64,000 nucleotides of DNA from Skermania piniformis (GCF_019285775.1 NZ_CP079105.1:3542603-3606602); one strand, 5' to 3'; counted from the first letter of the stretch, positions 34,159-44,596 are shown. Notes: generated by a model from the sequence alone, not told the origin. Made by a program: numbers and translations.

Positions 34159-35400
34159 ATGTCGCCCACGATGTTCGATCCGCTCACCCTGCCGAATGGT
34201 TCGGTGCTACCGAATCGGCTGGTGAAGGCCGCGATGGAGGAAAACATGGCCGGGCCGGGCCAGCTGCCGACAGGGCCGATCCGGCGCCTCTATCAGAGGT
34301 GGAGCCAGGGTGGTGTCGGACTGATCATCACCGGCAACGTCATGGTGCACGCCGAAGCACTGACCGGTCCGGCCGGAATCGTGCTGGACGCGGAATCACC
34401 ACTCGAGCCGTTCCGGGAGTGGGCGGATGCCGCGCACAGCGGGGGCGCCCGGGTATGGATGCAGATCAATCATCCGGGTCGCCAGGTGCGCGCGGACATG
34501 CCCGGCGTCGCATGGGGCCCGTCCGCCGTCCGGGTCGATATCGGCAAGCAGAGCAAGCGCCTCGCCCAGCCGGTCGCGATGACCGCCGAGCAGATCGACG
34601 CGACCGTCGCGCGGTTCGCCACGACGGCGCAGCGCGCCGAGCGCGCCGGATTCGACGGGGTCGAGATCCACGCCGCGCACGGCTACCTGCTGTCGCAGTT
34701 CCTGTCCCCCTTGGTCAACCGACGCACCGATCGGTGGGGTGGAACACTGGAGAACCGGGCCCGGCTGTTGCTCGACGTGGTGCGCGCGGTGCGCGCCGTG
34801 GTCGGGGCCCACTTCACCGTTGCAGTGAAACTCAACTCGGCCGACTTCCAGCGCGGCGGCTTCGACGCCGCCGACGCCGGTCGGGTGATCGCTATGCTCG
34901 CACCGCTCGGCGTCGACCTGGTCGAATTGTCCGGTGGCAGTTACGAAAGCCCGGCGATGTCCGGTCGATCGGCCGACTCCCGCACCGTCGCCCGCGAAGC
35001 GTACTTTCTCGAGCTCGCCGCAGAACTGGCCGGCACCAGCCCACTGCCGCTCCTGCTGACCGGCGGGATCGTGCGCCGCCAGGTGGCCGACGAGGTGCTC
35101 GCCAACGACATCGACCTCGTCGGCATGGGCACCGCGCTGGCGGTCGACCCCGAACTACCCAACAAATGGCGCCGGGGCGACGACACGGTCGTCCTCCTCG
35201 CGCCGGTCCGGATCGAGGACAAGGCCGTCGCGTCCGCCGCCGGCATGGCCCGCGTCCGCCGCCACCTACGCCGTCTCGGGCGGGGCCGGACACCGCGGCC
35301 GGGCGGTAACCCGAAGCTGGCGCTCGCAACCGAAACAATCCGGCAGAAACGCGCGCTACGGCGGTACCGCACCTGGCTCGATCGTCGCGCCGCCGCCTGA
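34159..35400 (+). CDS. NADH:flavin oxidoreductase (Old Yellow Enzyme family)
   Basis: 413 residues, FMN-dependent TIM barrel that reduces activated C=C bonds or acts in aromatic and CoA-thioester breakdown. Signatures: LTLPNGSVLPNRLVKAAMEE (N-terminal FMN region), VEIHAAHGYLLSQFLSPLVN with NRRTDRWGG (substrate His pair), and the C-terminal phosphate site GMGTALAVDPELPNKW. ATG 34159 follows GAGGAG. It faces away from the TetR/monooxygenase pair and may share its pathway. Confidence 0.92.
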   Translation: MSPTMFDPLTLPNGSVLPNRLVKAAMEENMAGPGQLPTGPIRRLYQRWSQGGVGLIITGNVMVHAEALTGPAGIVLDAESPLEPFREWADAAHSGGARVWMQINHPGRQVRADMPGVAWGPSAVRVDIGKQSKRLAQPVAMTAEQIDATVARFATTAQRAERAGFDGVEIHAAHGYLLSQFLSPLVNRRTDRWGGTLENRARLLLDVVRAVRAVVGAHFTVAVKLNSADFQRGGFDAADAGRVIAMLAPLGVDLVELSGGSYESPAMSGRSADSRTVAREAYFLELAAELAGTSPLPLLLTGGIVRRQVADEVLANDIDLVGMGTALAVDPELPNKWRRGDDTVVLLAPVRIEDKAVASAAGMARVRRHLRRLGRGRTPRPGGNPKLALATETIRQKRALRRYRTWLDRRAAA

Positions 35401-35419
35401 TCCCGGCGATGCGACCGGA

Positions 35420-36157
35420 TCAGCTGATCGTCCGGTCTGCGCGCGTCGATTGCACATACCGATCGAGGTAGTTCAGGTTCTGCCGGAGCGCGGCGATCGC
35501 CGCGGTCGGGCCGTCGCCGATTTCGGCTGCCGCACGTTCGTGCCGGACGCTGTTCACCGCCATGTCCGCGAGCTGCGCCGCCACGGTTTCGGCGCTGTCC
35601 TGGCCGGGCCGAAACCACCAGGCCATCCAATTGATCATGCCGATGACCCCTAGCGCGGCGAACCGCGGATCCACCGGACGGAAGGCACCCGCGTCGATCC
35701 CGTCCTGGACGACCTTGATGAAGGCTTTCAGGACACGCTTACGGCTGCGTTCGTAATCCTTCGAAAGTTGCTCGGGCAGTTCGGCTTCGGAGCGGATGAG
35801 CAGGCGGAACCGGTCCGGGGCGGCGGCCTGGTGCTCGGCGATCGCGGTCACCATCCGGTGCAGCCGATCCACCGGTCGAAGTTCGACGTGCTTGTTGATC
35901 TCGGCCAGCAGGACAGCCGGCTCTTCGGTGATCTCGGTGACCAGCCGTCCGAGCAGTTCGTCCTTGTTCGCCACGTAGTGGTAGAGAGCGGGCCGGGTGA
36001 GACCCATCGCATCCGCGATGTCCTGCAGGCTGGTGCCGGCGAACCCGCGCTCGGCGAACAGCACCGTCGCGTGCTGCATGATCTGCTTCTCGACGAGATC
36101 ACGCCGCGTCGAGCTGGCGGTGTTCGCTTTCGCGCGGCGCGGCTCGGCTGTCGACAT
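35420..36157 (-). CDS. TetR-family transcriptional regulator
   Basis: 245 residues. HTH around residues 37-60 (GTSLQDIADAMGLTRPALYH). The C-terminal domain (about 90-230) is the ligand part, with WMAWWFRPG. ATG 36157 chosen because the open frame upstream is only a shadow. It follows the flavin monooxygenase remnant on the same strand by 26 bp and converges on the OYE gene; it may repress this catabolic group. Confidence 0.85.
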   Translation of the reverse strand: MSTAEPRRAKANTASSTRRDLVEKQIMQHATVLFAERGFAGTSLQDIADAMGLTRPALYHYVANKDELLGRLVTEITEEPAVLLAEINKHVELRPVDRLHRMVTAIAEHQAAAPDRFRLLIRSEAELPEQLSKDYERSRKRVLKAFIKVVQDGIDAGAFRPVDPRFAALGVIGMINWMAWWFRPGQDSAETVAAQLADMAVNSVRHERAAAEIGDGPTAAIAALRQNLNYLDRYVQSTRADRTIS

Positions 36158-36183
36158 GTGCGAAGGATATCGCCCGGCCCTGG

Positions 36184-37125
36184 TCAGACCGGAACCTCGC
36201 GGGTCACGGCGACCAGATGCGTGCGTCCGCTCGCGAGGCCGGCGGCGAGATCGCCGACATCGCGGTGCGCGCCCTCGACGACGACCAGGCTGTCGGTGCT
36301 GCGGCACAGCCGCTCGGCGAGGTCGAGGCGCACCAGCAGTGCCGCGCGGTCCGCGGATCCGGTGAGCCACAACGTCTGCGTCGCCGGCAGCGAGGCGACG
36401 AACGCGTCCGCCGCGGGCCCTCGCGCGGACTCGAGGTCGACGTCGACGACCGTCGTGGTCGCGGCGAACCGCAGATCACGGTCGGCGGCCCGGCGGGGAT
36501 GGGTGATGCCGTCGTGCGTGAGTGGCCGGTCCAGGACCCACTCGGTGACGTCGCTATCCGGCACGGCCGTCGCGGCGATGCCGGCGTAGTCGGCCAGACC
36601 GCGGCGCCCGAGCGCCGGCGCGTTCTGCACGAACCGCGCGAGGTCGACCTTCCCGGCTCGGGTCATGTACGCGAGCATGAGCTGGGCGACCGGCAGGTGC
36701 ATGCGTTCGGGGAACGACTCCCACCACAGTTGACTGCGGTGCGCGATCTCCTGCAGGTGCAGTACCGCCGGCCTGCGGCGCGCCTCGTAGTCGGCGAACG
36801 CGCTCGGCAGGTCGCGCGCCTCCCGGATCGCCACATCGAGCGCGATCGCGTCCTCCATCGCGAGCTTCGTGCCCGAACCGATGGAGTAGTGCGCGGTGTG
36901 GGCGGCGTCGCCGAGCAGCACGACGTTGTCCCGATGCCACGACCCGCATTTCACGGTGCGGAAACGCAGCCAGCGGGTTCGGTTGCCGACCAGCCGGTGG
37001 CCGTGCAGGGCGCCGGCGAACGCCTGCTCGAGGTCGCCGACAACGCCGAAGTCGGTTGCATTCCCGGCGAACGGGTCCTGCGCAGCCTCGAACTCCCTGT
37101 CGCCATCCCGGGCGCGGGCAGCCTG
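36184..37125 (-). pseudogene. FAD-dependent monooxygenase, C-terminal part (truncated)
   Basis: The frame contains HGHRLVGNRTRWLRFRTV and VVLLGDAAHTAHYSIGSGTK followed by LAMEDAIALDVAI. These are the second FAD motif and C-terminal part of flavoprotein hydroxylases such as the salicylyl-CoA 5-hydroxylase group. The N-terminal dinucleotide fold (GxGxxG) is missing, and the frame closes with a stop at 37126-37128, 42 bp from the divergent VOC gene. The gene is probably a deletion remnant; a shortened product from GTG 36954 would lack FAD binding. Confidence 0.78.
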
Positions 37126-37167
37126 CTACGCGCGGACACCGAATCCGTACCGGCCTGAGGAGCCATC

Positions 37168-37791
37168 ATGTCGCATCTTCCGCACACCGTCCGCGGCGTC
37201 GACCACGTCGCCTACCCGACCTTCGATCCCGCGGGCACGGTCGCCTTCTATCGCGATGTGCTCGGCTTCCCGGTCGTGCACTCGATCTGCGCGGCCGGGT
37301 GGGGCCCGGACAAGCACCCGGACTTCATCCACTTCTTCTTCGACATCGGCAACGACGACCGTCTCGCGTTCTTCTACTACTTCGGACTGGAGCCGTTCGA
37401 CGGCGGCCCACAGGGCGATTCGTACTCCCGCTTCGACGAGCACGTGCCGATCTGGTTCATCCGGTCACGCCATCTCGCCATCCACGTGGACTCCGAAGCC
37501 GACCTGCTCGAATACCGCCGGCGTCTCGACGACAGCACCTGGCCGGTCGAGATGCAGATCCAGCACGAAACCATCGAGTCGATCTACACCCACGACCCGA
37601 ACGGGTACATGATCGAGATCACCAGGGCGCTGCGACCGGTCACGCCGCAGGAAGACCTCGACGCGAACCTCACCATCGACGCCCTCGTCGACGTGGTACA
37701 GGGGCCCGACGTCAGCATGGGCGCGCTGCTGGCCCGCAAGGCCGAACTCATCGTCGAGCGTGCCGCCGAATGGGAGGTGACACCGCGATGA
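37168..37791 (+). CDS. VOC-family (glyoxalase/extradiol dioxygenase-like) protein
   Basis: 207 residues with vicinal-oxygen-chelate repeats. The first metal His is in RGVDHVAYPTFD, then HFFFDIGNDDRLAFFYYFG, HLAIHVDSEAD and a C-terminal DPNGYMIEIT with the typical Glu. These features suit a metal-dependent lyase or ring-cleaving enzyme. ATG 37168 follows GAGGAG. First gene of a three-gene operon with ATGA overlaps, so its partners probably act on the same compound. Confidence 0.88.
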   Translation: MSHLPHTVRGVDHVAYPTFDPAGTVAFYRDVLGFPVVHSICAAGWGPDKHPDFIHFFFDIGNDDRLAFFYYFGLEPFDGGPQGDSYSRFDEHVPIWFIRSRHLAIHVDSEADLLEYRRRLDDSTWPVEMQIQHETIESIYTHDPNGYMIEITRALRPVTPQEDLDANLTIDALVDVVQGPDVSMGALLARKAELIVERAAEWEVTPR

Positions 37792-38033
37792 CCCAGCTGT
37801 TCATCCTCGACGTCCCGGAGAACACGCCGGTCGTCACCGTCGCCGGCCAGGCACCGGAGGTCACCGTCGACCGGATCGGACCGTACTTCCGCATCACCGC
37901 CGACACTCCGATCGTGATCGACCGGCGCGCCACCGGCTGCCGGCACGCCGTCTGGTACAGCAGCATCGCCGGACTCGTGCGCTCCCGGATCACCCAGTGG
38001 GACAAGGACGCCCTGCGGATCGAGCCGGCATGA
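37788..38033 (+). CDS. Small conserved protein in VOC operon
   Basis: 81 residues, soluble, no Cys pair or membrane span apart from one Cys (GCRHAVWYSS). It overlaps the VOC stop (ATGA) and its own stop overlaps the next start. No family recognised. The tight coupling suggests a subunit or accessory protein of the pathway. Confidence 0.72.
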   Translation: MTQLFILDVPENTPVVTVAGQAPEVTVDRIGPYFRITADTPIVIDRRATGCRHAVWYSSIAGLVRSRITQWDKDALRIEPA

Positions 38034-39262
38034 AACAGAGCTCGCAACGGCTCGGCGCGGGCCGCTACATCGACGCGGCCGCGGCCCCGGCCGACACCGT
38101 GACCGCCGTACACGAACTCGCCACCCACGACGGCGCGAAGGTGACCGGCGTCCTTCGCGTCGTGCCGGGTGCACGGACCGTCGTCGCGCTCATGCACCCC
38201 CGCCAGGACCTCACCCATCATGTCCTCGTCCCGGAACTGCTCGCCGCCGGCGTCGCGGTGTGGACGCAAGGCACCCGCGCCACCAACAACGACATCGCGC
38301 TCGTCCACGAGCAAGCGTTGCTGGATGTCGCTGCCGGACAGGTATTCCTGCGCGAACAGGGCTTCACCTCGATCGTCACGCTCGGGCATTCGGGTGGCGG
38401 AACGCTGTTCGCGTTCTATCACCAGCAAGCGGGAAAGCTTGCGGGAGAACGGATCGCGGTGACGCCCGGCGGGCGGCCGATCGATCTCGCAGGTGCGGAG
38501 ATGCCGGTGCCCGACGGCGCGATCTTCCTGGCCCCCCATCCCGGGCAGGGCGCACTGATGCTGCGCCTGATCGACCCGTCGGTCACCGACGAGGCGGACC
38601 CGCTCTCGGTCGACCCGGACCTGAATCCGTTTGCTGCGGCAAACGGTTTCGCCGATCCACCGGCGTCGTCGCAGTACCCCGCGGAGTTCGTCTCGCGCTA
38701 CCGCGCGGCCCAGCGCGCGCGGATCGACCGGATCGACGCCGTTGCCCGGGAACGGATCGCCGAGGCGGACGCCGCGCGCCGGCGATTCAAGGCCGGTGGT
38801 GATCCCGCCGACCGCAGGGCAGCGCTCGTGCCGCGCGTACTCACCGTCTATCGCACCGACGCCGACCTCCGGTTCGTCGATCTCGCCCTCGACCCCAACG
38901 ATCGCCCGTACGGATCGCTGTTCGGCCGCCGGCCCGACCTCACCGACTACGGCCTCGTCGGGTTCGGCCGCTTCAGCACCCCCGAGGCGTGGCTCTCGAC
39001 CTGGTCCGCCACGCACACCAACGCCGACTTCCTGCGCTGTGCACCGGGTGTCACCGTGCCTACCCTGTTCGTCGAACTCACCGGCGACCAAGCCTGTTTC
39101 CCGGCCGACGCGCAGGCGATGGTCGGCGCGCTCGGCGCCTCCGACACGACGTTCCGGCGCGTACGCGGCACCCACTTCGGCGGCGCGATCGAGGACGGCG
39201 AACGCACCGGCGCGCAGGCGGCCGCCGTCGAGATCGACCACTGGCTCGACCGACTACGCTAG
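38030..39262 (+). CDS. Alpha/beta hydrolase
   Basis: 410 residues. The nucleophile elbow is GHSGGG (Ser about 124); an acid candidate is the Asp in LTGDQACF and the His is in RGTHFGG near the C terminus, in the right order. A large insertion (about 180-280) forms a cap. Last gene of the VOC operon; likely hydrolyses an ester, thioester or ring-cleavage product. Confidence 0.85.
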   Translation: MKQSSQRLGAGRYIDAAAAPADTVTAVHELATHDGAKVTGVLRVVPGARTVVALMHPRQDLTHHVLVPELLAAGVAVWTQGTRATNNDIALVHEQALLDVAAGQVFLREQGFTSIVTLGHSGGGTLFAFYHQQAGKLAGERIAVTPGGRPIDLAGAEMPVPDGAIFLAPHPGQGALMLRLIDPSVTDEADPLSVDPDLNPFAAANGFADPPASSQYPAEFVSRYRAAQRARIDRIDAVARERIAEADAARRRFKAGGDPADRRAALVPRVLTVYRTDADLRFVDLALDPNDRPYGSLFGRRPDLTDYGLVGFGRFSTPEAWLSTWSATHTNADFLRCAPGVTVPTLFVELTGDQACFPADAQAMVGALGASDTTFRRVRGTHFGGAIEDGERTGAQAAAVEIDHWLDRLR

Positions 39263-39345
39263 CCCCATCGCGATCGTCGACCTCCGGTCCGCGCGGAGCA
39301 GTCGCGGATTCGCGTCGGCATCGGCGGATCAGCGAGAATCGACTC

Positions 39346-40494
39346 GTGCAACCCGCCGTCGACACCACCACCCCCGTGCGGATCGGACCGTACCCGGTCG
39401 ATCCGCCGGTCGTGCTTGCCCCGATGGCCGGCATCACCAACCTCGCCTTCCGCACGCTCTGCCGCGAATTCGGGTCCCCGACCGCGATCTACGTCTGCGA
39501 AATGATCACCGCCCGCGCCATCGTGGAGCGCAACGAAAAAACGCTGCACATGATGTCGTTCGCCGAGCACGAACACCCACGGTCGATGCAGCTCTACGGG
39601 GTCGACCCCACAACGTTGGGTGCGGCCGTCCGGATCATCGTCGGCGAAGGCTGGGCCGACCACATCGACCTCAACCTGGGCTGCCCGGTTCCCAAGGTAA
39701 CCAGACTCGGCGGCGGCGCCGCCCTGCCCTACAAACGCCGACTGTTCGCCGACATCGTGCGCGCGATGGTCACCGCCGCCGAACCCTACGGGGTCCCGGT
39801 CACGGTCAAATTCCGGATCGGCATCGACGACGACCACGAAACCTTCATCGACGCCGGCCGCATCGCCGAAGCCGAAGGCGCGGCCGCCGTCGCTCTGCAC
39901 GCCCGCACCGCCGCCCAACGTTATTCCGGTACCGCCGACTGGACCGCTATCGCCCGGCTCAAGCAAGCCGTCACCACCATCCCGGTGCTCGGCAACGGCG
40001 ACATCTTCACCGCCGCCGACGCCATCGCCATGATGACCCGAACCGGGTGCGACGGCGTCGTCGTCGGCCGCGGCTGCCTCGGCCGGCCCTGGCTGTTCGC
40101 CGAACTCGACAACGCCCTGCGTGGGCTTCCGGCGCCGACCCCGCCGACGCTCGGCGAAGTCGCCACCATCCTGCGCCGCCACGCCGGCCTGCTCGCCGAC
40201 CATCACGGCGAAGACCGCGGCATGCGGGATCTGCGCAAGCACATGGCCTGGTATCTGATGGGGTTCCCGGTCGGCGCCGAACTCCGCCGCCGACTCGCTG
40301 CTGTGTCGACGCTCGACGAACTCGACGACCTGACCGCCCAGCTGGACCCGAGCGTGCCGTTCCCCGCCGATGCGGGTGGGCCCCGAGGGCGGCAGGGCTC
40401 GCCGGGCAAGGTAGCCCTGCCGTACGGCTGGCTCGACGATCCCGAAGATGCCACCGTGCCGGTCGGCGCCGACGTCCTCCACAGCGGCGGCTGA
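39346..40494 (+). CDS. dusB: tRNA-dihydrouridine synthase (DusB-like)
   Basis: 382 residues, FMN enzyme that reduces specific uridines in tRNA. TIM barrel with APMAGITNLAFRTLCREF, catalytic Cys113 in DLNLGCPVPKVTR, phosphate-binding GNGDIFTAADA and GVVVGRGCLGRPWLF. C-terminal helical tRNA-binding domain. GTG 39346 fits the family N terminus. Orthologous by position to Rv0823c. Confidence 0.93.
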   Translation: MQPAVDTTTPVRIGPYPVDPPVVLAPMAGITNLAFRTLCREFGSPTAIYVCEMITARAIVERNEKTLHMMSFAEHEHPRSMQLYGVDPTTLGAAVRIIVGEGWADHIDLNLGCPVPKVTRLGGGAALPYKRRLFADIVRAMVTAAEPYGVPVTVKFRIGIDDDHETFIDAGRIAEAEGAAAVALHARTAAQRYSGTADWTAIARLKQAVTTIPVLGNGDIFTAADAIAMMTRTGCDGVVVGRGCLGRPWLFAELDNALRGLPAPTPPTLGEVATILRRHAGLLADHHGEDRGMRDLRKHMAWYLMGFPVGAELRRRLAAVSTLDELDDLTAQLDPSVPFPADAGGPRGRQGSPGKVALPYGWLDDPEDATVPVGADVLHSGG

Positions 40495-40707
40495 TTACCC
40501 GCATCGGCCGGGCAAACATGGCGCCGACCTCCGTATCGAGCCGAATTCCGGGACCGAGCCAGGCTCTGCGGCATTCCGACGAGTCGGTTCCCCGCCCCTG
40601 GCAATGGTGGATTCCAAACCGCAATGGACTCGTTATCATGGTGAGCCGGCGGGCATTCGGAAGCGACCGAGACGGCATGCACGCGGCGAAGCGAGGTGGG
40701 TGGACAG

Positions 40708-42933
40708 GTGAATCAGGGTCCGCCGCTGCATACCCGCAGAGCCCCCTGGGAGCGGCGCTTCGGTGAGTCGGCGGACCCGGCGCCGACGCGAGACCGCCCG
40801 GTTTCGCCGCCGGTCGCGCCCCCCACGCCAGGTTTCGCGGCGCCACCCGCTCCCCCGCCGCCCGCGGTACCACCACGAGAACCCACTCCCCCGGTGGCAA
40901 CTCCGGTCCCCCCGCCACCCGCGCGGCACGCGACCGAACCCACCGTGCGGCGCGCGACCGAACCCACCGCGCGGCGCGCGACCGAACCCACCGCGCAGCG
41001 CGCGACCGAACCCACCGCGCGACGTCATGCCGCTGCCGGTCGCCGCACCGCCCGGCTGCTCGGGCAAGGGTCGGATGAACCGCAGCCTGCTGCCGCTCCG
41101 CCCGCGGCTCGGCGTCCATCGGTCCGGCCGGAGATTTCCCGGCCGGATGAACCGCAGCCTGCTGCCGCTCCGCCGCCGCCGCCGACCGAGGTGATCGCGA
41201 AACCCGAACCGGTCGCCAAACCCGACCAAGCCGCCAAACCCGAGCAAGTCGCGAAACCCGAGCAAGTCGCCAAACCCGAGCAAGTCGCCAAACCCGAGCA
41301 GGTCGGCGGCGCACCCCCGGCCCACCGCGGACGAGCGCACAACCGCATGGTCCGGCGACACCGACGAACCACCATGGTGGTCCGCTCGATCGTCGCGATG
41401 GTCGCCCTGCTCGCACTGGTGCTCACCGGCAGCGCGTGGGGCTATCTACGCGCAACCGACAACGGATTCGCTCAGGTGGCCGCGCTGGACGAAAATTCCA
41501 CCGACGTCGTCGACCCTGGCGGGCAGACCGGCGACGAGACCTACCTGATCGTCGGCACCGACACCCGTGCCGGCGCGAACAGCAAGGTCGGCGCCGGTAC
41601 CGCGGACGAATTCGAGGGCTTTGCCCGGTCCGACACGATCATGCTGGTGAACATCCCGGCGAACCGGCAGCGTGTCGTGGTGGTCTCCTTTCCCCGCGAT
41701 CTGGACGTGCACCGGCCTGCCTGCCAGCGCTGGGACAACAGCACCAGCAGCTATACCAACGAGATGATCCCCGCCGCGGACGGCGACAAACTCAACGCCA
41801 CCTACGCGGTGGGCGGGCCGAAGTGCCTGGTGAAGGTGATCCAGAAGTTGTCCGGGTTGAAGATCGGGCACTTCGTCGGAATGGACTTCGCCGGGTTCGA
41901 GTCGATGGTCAACGAGGTAGGTGGGGTCCAGGTATGCACCAGCACCCCGCTGACCGACGGCGAGCTTGGGCCGATCCTGACCACGACCGGAGTGCAGACC
42001 ATCAACGGTGCGACCGCACTGAACTACGTGCGCGCGCGCAACATCGTCGCCGAGGGCAACGGCGACTACGGCCGAATCAAACGCCAGCAACGATTCCTGT
42101 CGTCGCTGCTCCGCTCGGCGTTGTCGAACAAGGTGCTGCTGGATCCGGGCAAACTGAACGGCTTCATCTCGGCATTCACCCGGGATACGTTCGTGGAAAA
42201 GGTCACGACCCAGGACCTGGTCACGCTCGGCCGCTCGCTACAGAACGTGGACGCCGGCGATGTCACCTTCCTCACCGTGCCGACGGCGGGCACCAACGAC
42301 TACGGCAACGAGATTCCCCGGCTCGACGACGTCAAGGCCATCTTCCAGGCAATCATCAACGACGACCCACTGCCCGGGGAGAAGGGCTACTCCGCCCCGG
42401 CCGGCACCGGCCCGACCGGATCGAGTGCTCCGCCGACGACCACCAGCACGTCGGGCACCGACTCGTCCGGCACCGAATCGTCCAGCACAAGCACGTCGGC
42501 GGTCCCGACGACGAAAACCCAAGTGATCACGCGCACCGCGGTTGCCCCCAGTTCGGTCAGCGTGCAGGTGTCCAACGCCTCCGGAATAGCCGGCCAAGCG
42601 GCCGAAACTGCCAACTCGCTCGGCGCCCTCGGGTTCCGGATCTATACCGTCGGTAACTACTCGGAGACCACCGAGACGAGCTTGATCCGGTACTCACCCG
42701 GACAGGAGACCGAAGCGGCAACGCTCGCCTCGGCCATTCCCGGCGCCGTACTGCAGCCGGCGGACGACCTGGGGAGCATCGTCGAAGTGGTGCTGGGCTC
42801 GGAGTTCGGCGGGTCGGTGCAGCGACCGCAGCCGGTCGGGAGCAGCGTGACGGCCACCGAGGCCACGGCGCCGACGCCGCAACTGCCGACCGATCTGGCC
42901 CACGTCAACGCCGCCGATCGGTCGTGCGACTGA
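40708..42933 (+). CDS. LytR-CpsA-Psr family protein
   Basis: 741 residues. A long Pro/Ala-rich cytosolic N terminus with two sets of tandem repeats is followed by one membrane span (about 220-245). The extracellular LCP domain then carries [23 protein letters not shown] and [10 protein letters not shown], the Asp and Arg residues that handle the lipid pyrophosphate. A Thr/Ser linker joins a C-terminal LytR_C domain (about 620-700). LCP proteins attach arabinogalactan or teichoic-type polymers to peptidoglycan. GTG 40708 is preferred; GTG 40696 also possible. Orthologous by position to Rv0822c. Confidence 0.9.
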   Translation: MNQGPPLHTRRAPWERRFGESADPAPTRDRPVSPPVAPPTPGFAAPPAPPPPAVPPREPTPPVATPVPPPPARHATEPTVRRATEPTARRATEPTAQRATEPTARRHAAAGRRTARLLGQGSDEPQPAAAPPAARRPSVRPEISRPDEPQPAAAPPPPPTEVIAKPEPVAKPDQAAKPEQVAKPEQVAKPEQVAKPEQVGGAPPAHRGRAHNRMVRRHRRTTMVVRSIVAMVALLALVLTGSAWGYLRATDNGFAQVAALDENSTDVVDPGGQTGDETYLIVGTDTRAGANSKVGAGTADEFEGFARSDTIMLVNIPANRQRVVVVSFPRDLDVHRPACQRWDNSTSSYTNEMIPAADGDKLNATYAVGGPKCLVKVIQKLSGLKIGHFVGMDFAGFESMVNEVGGVQVCTSTPLTDGELGPILTTTGVQTINGATALNYVRARNIVAEGNGDYGRIKRQQRFLSSLLRSALSNKVLLDPGKLNGFISAFTRDTFVEKVTTQDLVTLGRSLQNVDAGDVTFLTVPTAGTNDYGNEIPRLDDVKAIFQAIINDDPLPGEKGYSAPAGTGPTGSSAPPTTTSTSGTDSSGTESSSTSTSAVPTTKTQVITRTAVAPSSVSVQVSNASGIAGQAAETANSLGALGFRIYTVGNYSETTETSLIRYSPGQETEAATLASAIPGAVLQPADDLGSIVEVVLGSEFGGSVQRPQPVGSSVTATEATAPTPQLPTDLAHVNAADRSCD
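40929..41024 (+). repeat. 24-bp tandem repeats in LCP gene
   Basis: Four near-identical 24-bp units encode ATEPTxRR in the cytosolic N terminus. In-frame, so copy number could vary without killing the gene. Confidence 0.85.
41196..41304 (+). repeat. 18-bp tandem repeats in LCP gene
   Basis: Six units of 18 bp, the central ones near identical, encode AKPEQV-type hexapeptides, just before the membrane span. Confidence 0.85.
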
Positions 42934-43027
42934 CGTCGTTCGTACGGCCGACCCGGCGCGTACTGTTCATCGAGCAGTACCACGAGCGTCGGGCGGCTCC
43001 GGCGAGGCTGGGGGTAATTTCGTAGTT

Positions 43028-43705
43028 ATGCGCGCCGCCTATACCGAACAACTCGCGTCCCTCGGCCACACCCTGGGCGATATGGCCGCCCTGGCCGGCG
43101 CTTCGATGGAGAAAGCTACCGACGCCTTGCTGCAAGCCGATCTCGCGGTTGCCGAGCAGGTCATCTCCGAGTACGACCGGATGGCCGAACTCACCCGCAC
43201 CGCCGAGGAACAGGCATTCGCCCTGCTCGCGCTCCAAGCGCCGGTCGCCGGTGACCTCCGGCAAGTCGTGAGCACCATCCAGATCGTCGCCGACGTGGAC
43301 CGGATGGGCGCGCTGGCGCTGCATGTCGCCAAGATCGCGCGGCGGCGGCATCCACAGCACGCGCTGCCGGACCAGGTCAACGGCTACTTCGCCGAGATGG
43401 GCCGGATCGCGGTCGCGCTGGGCCGGGCCACGCAGGAGGTCCTGGAGACTCGGGACCCGGAGCGGGCAGCGACGCTGCACGACGAGGACGAGGCGATGGA
43501 CGACCTGCATCGTCATCTGTTCACCCTGCTGATGGACCGGGACTGGCCGTACGGGGTCGCCGCCGCGGTCGACGTGACGTTGCTCGGCCGGTTCTACGAG
43601 CGCTTCGCCGACCATGCGGTCGAGGTCGGCCGCCGCGTCATCTTCCTGGTCACGGGATCGCTCCCGTCGCCGGACCCCGAAGACCACTTGGCCGGCCGCA
43701 CCTGA
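43028..43705 (+). CDS. phoU: PhoU-family phosphate signalling protein
   Basis: 225 residues, two three-helix bundles with the PhoU metal motifs ([20 protein letters not shown] and [20 protein letters not shown]; ExxxD and RxxER-type). It links the Pst transporter to phosphate sensing. TAATTT ends eight bases before ATG 43028, so this transcript may be leaderless. Convergent with pstB; orthologue of PhoY2 (Rv0821c) by position. Confidence 0.93.
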   Translation: MRAAYTEQLASLGHTLGDMAALAGASMEKATDALLQADLAVAEQVISEYDRMAELTRTAEEQAFALLALQAPVAGDLRQVVSTIQIVADVDRMGALALHVAKIARRRHPQHALPDQVNGYFAEMGRIAVALGRATQEVLETRDPERAATLHDEDEAMDDLHRHLFTLLMDRDWPYGVAAAVDVTLLGRFYERFADHAVEVGRRVIFLVTGSLPSPDPEDHLAGRT

Positions 43706-43723
43706 CGGCATCGACCATGCCGG

Positions 43724-43763
43724 CCGGAACGGCCGCGCTCCGCGTCGAGTGCGGCCGTTCCGG
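43724..43763. terminator. Hairpin between phoU and pstB
   Basis: A 13-bp perfect stem (CCGGAACGGCCGC and complement) with a 14-base loop between two convergent genes. Likely bidirectional terminator. Confidence 0.75.
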
Positions 43764-43772
43764 CGTTTCGGT

Positions 43773-44549
43773 TCAGCCGAACCGACCCGAAACGTAGTCC
43801 TCGGTCGCCGTCCGGCTCGGGTTGGAGAAGATCTTGTCGGTGTCGTCGATCTCCACCAACCGGCCCGGCTTACCGGTGGCCTCGAGATTGAAGAACGCGG
43901 TCTGATCACTGACCCGAGCGGCCTGCTGCATGTTGTGGGTCACGATCACGATGGTGAAATCCTGCTTCAGCTCGGTGATCAGATCTTCGATCGCGAGCGT
44001 CGAGATGGGATCCAATGCCGAGCACGGCTCGTCCATCAGCAGCACATCCGGCTGCACGGCGATCGCCCGGGCGATGCACAATCGTTGCTGTTGCCCGCCG
44101 GACAGCCCGCCGCCGGGTTTGTCCAGCCGATCCTTCACCTCGTTCCAGAGGTTGGCGCCCTTCAGCGAACGCTCGGTGACATCGGCCAGATCGCTCTTGC
44201 TCTTCCCGCCCTGCAACTTCAGCCCGGCGACCACGTTGTCCCGAATGGTCATGGTCGGGAACGGGTTCGGCCGCTGGAACACCATTCCGATGGTCCGGCG
44301 CACGCCGACCGGGTCGACGCCGGCACCGTAGATGTCTTCCCCGTCGAGCTCGATCGAGCCCGCCACCCGGGCGCCGGGAGTGACCTCGTGCATCCGGTTC
44401 AACGACCGCAATACCGTGGACTTGCCGCAGCCGGACGGCCCGATGAACGCGGTGACACTGTGCGGCGGGACCGACAGGGCGACGTCGGCGACCGCGTGGA
44501 ACTTCCCGTAGTAGATGTTGACGTCTGCGAGGTCGAGGCGCTTCGCCAT
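43773..44549 (-). CDS. pstB: Phosphate ABC transporter ATPase PstB
   Basis: 258 residues. Walker [10 protein letters not shown] (about 36-44), ABC signature LSGGQQQRL, Walker B VLLMDEP followed by CSALDP, and the switch His in [13 protein letters not shown]. Energises high-affinity phosphate uptake with PstS, PstC and PstA encoded upstream. Last gene of a pstSCAB operon. PhoU likely restrains it. Confidence 0.96.
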   Translation of the reverse strand: MAKRLDLADVNIYYGKFHAVADVALSVPPHSVTAFIGPSGCGKSTVLRSLNRMHEVTPGARVAGSIELDGEDIYGAGVDPVGVRRTIGMVFQRPNPFPTMTIRDNVVAGLKLQGGKSKSDLADVTERSLKGANLWNEVKDRLDKPGGGLSGGQQQRLCIARAIAVQPDVLLMDEPCSALDPISTLAIEDLITELKQDFTIVIVTHNMQQAARVSDQTAFFNLEATGKPGRLVEIDDTDKIFSNPSRTATEDYVSGRFG

Positions 44550-44596
44550 CGGACTCCTACTTTCGCGTGGGTTGGGCGAATCGTGGGTGGTCGGGC

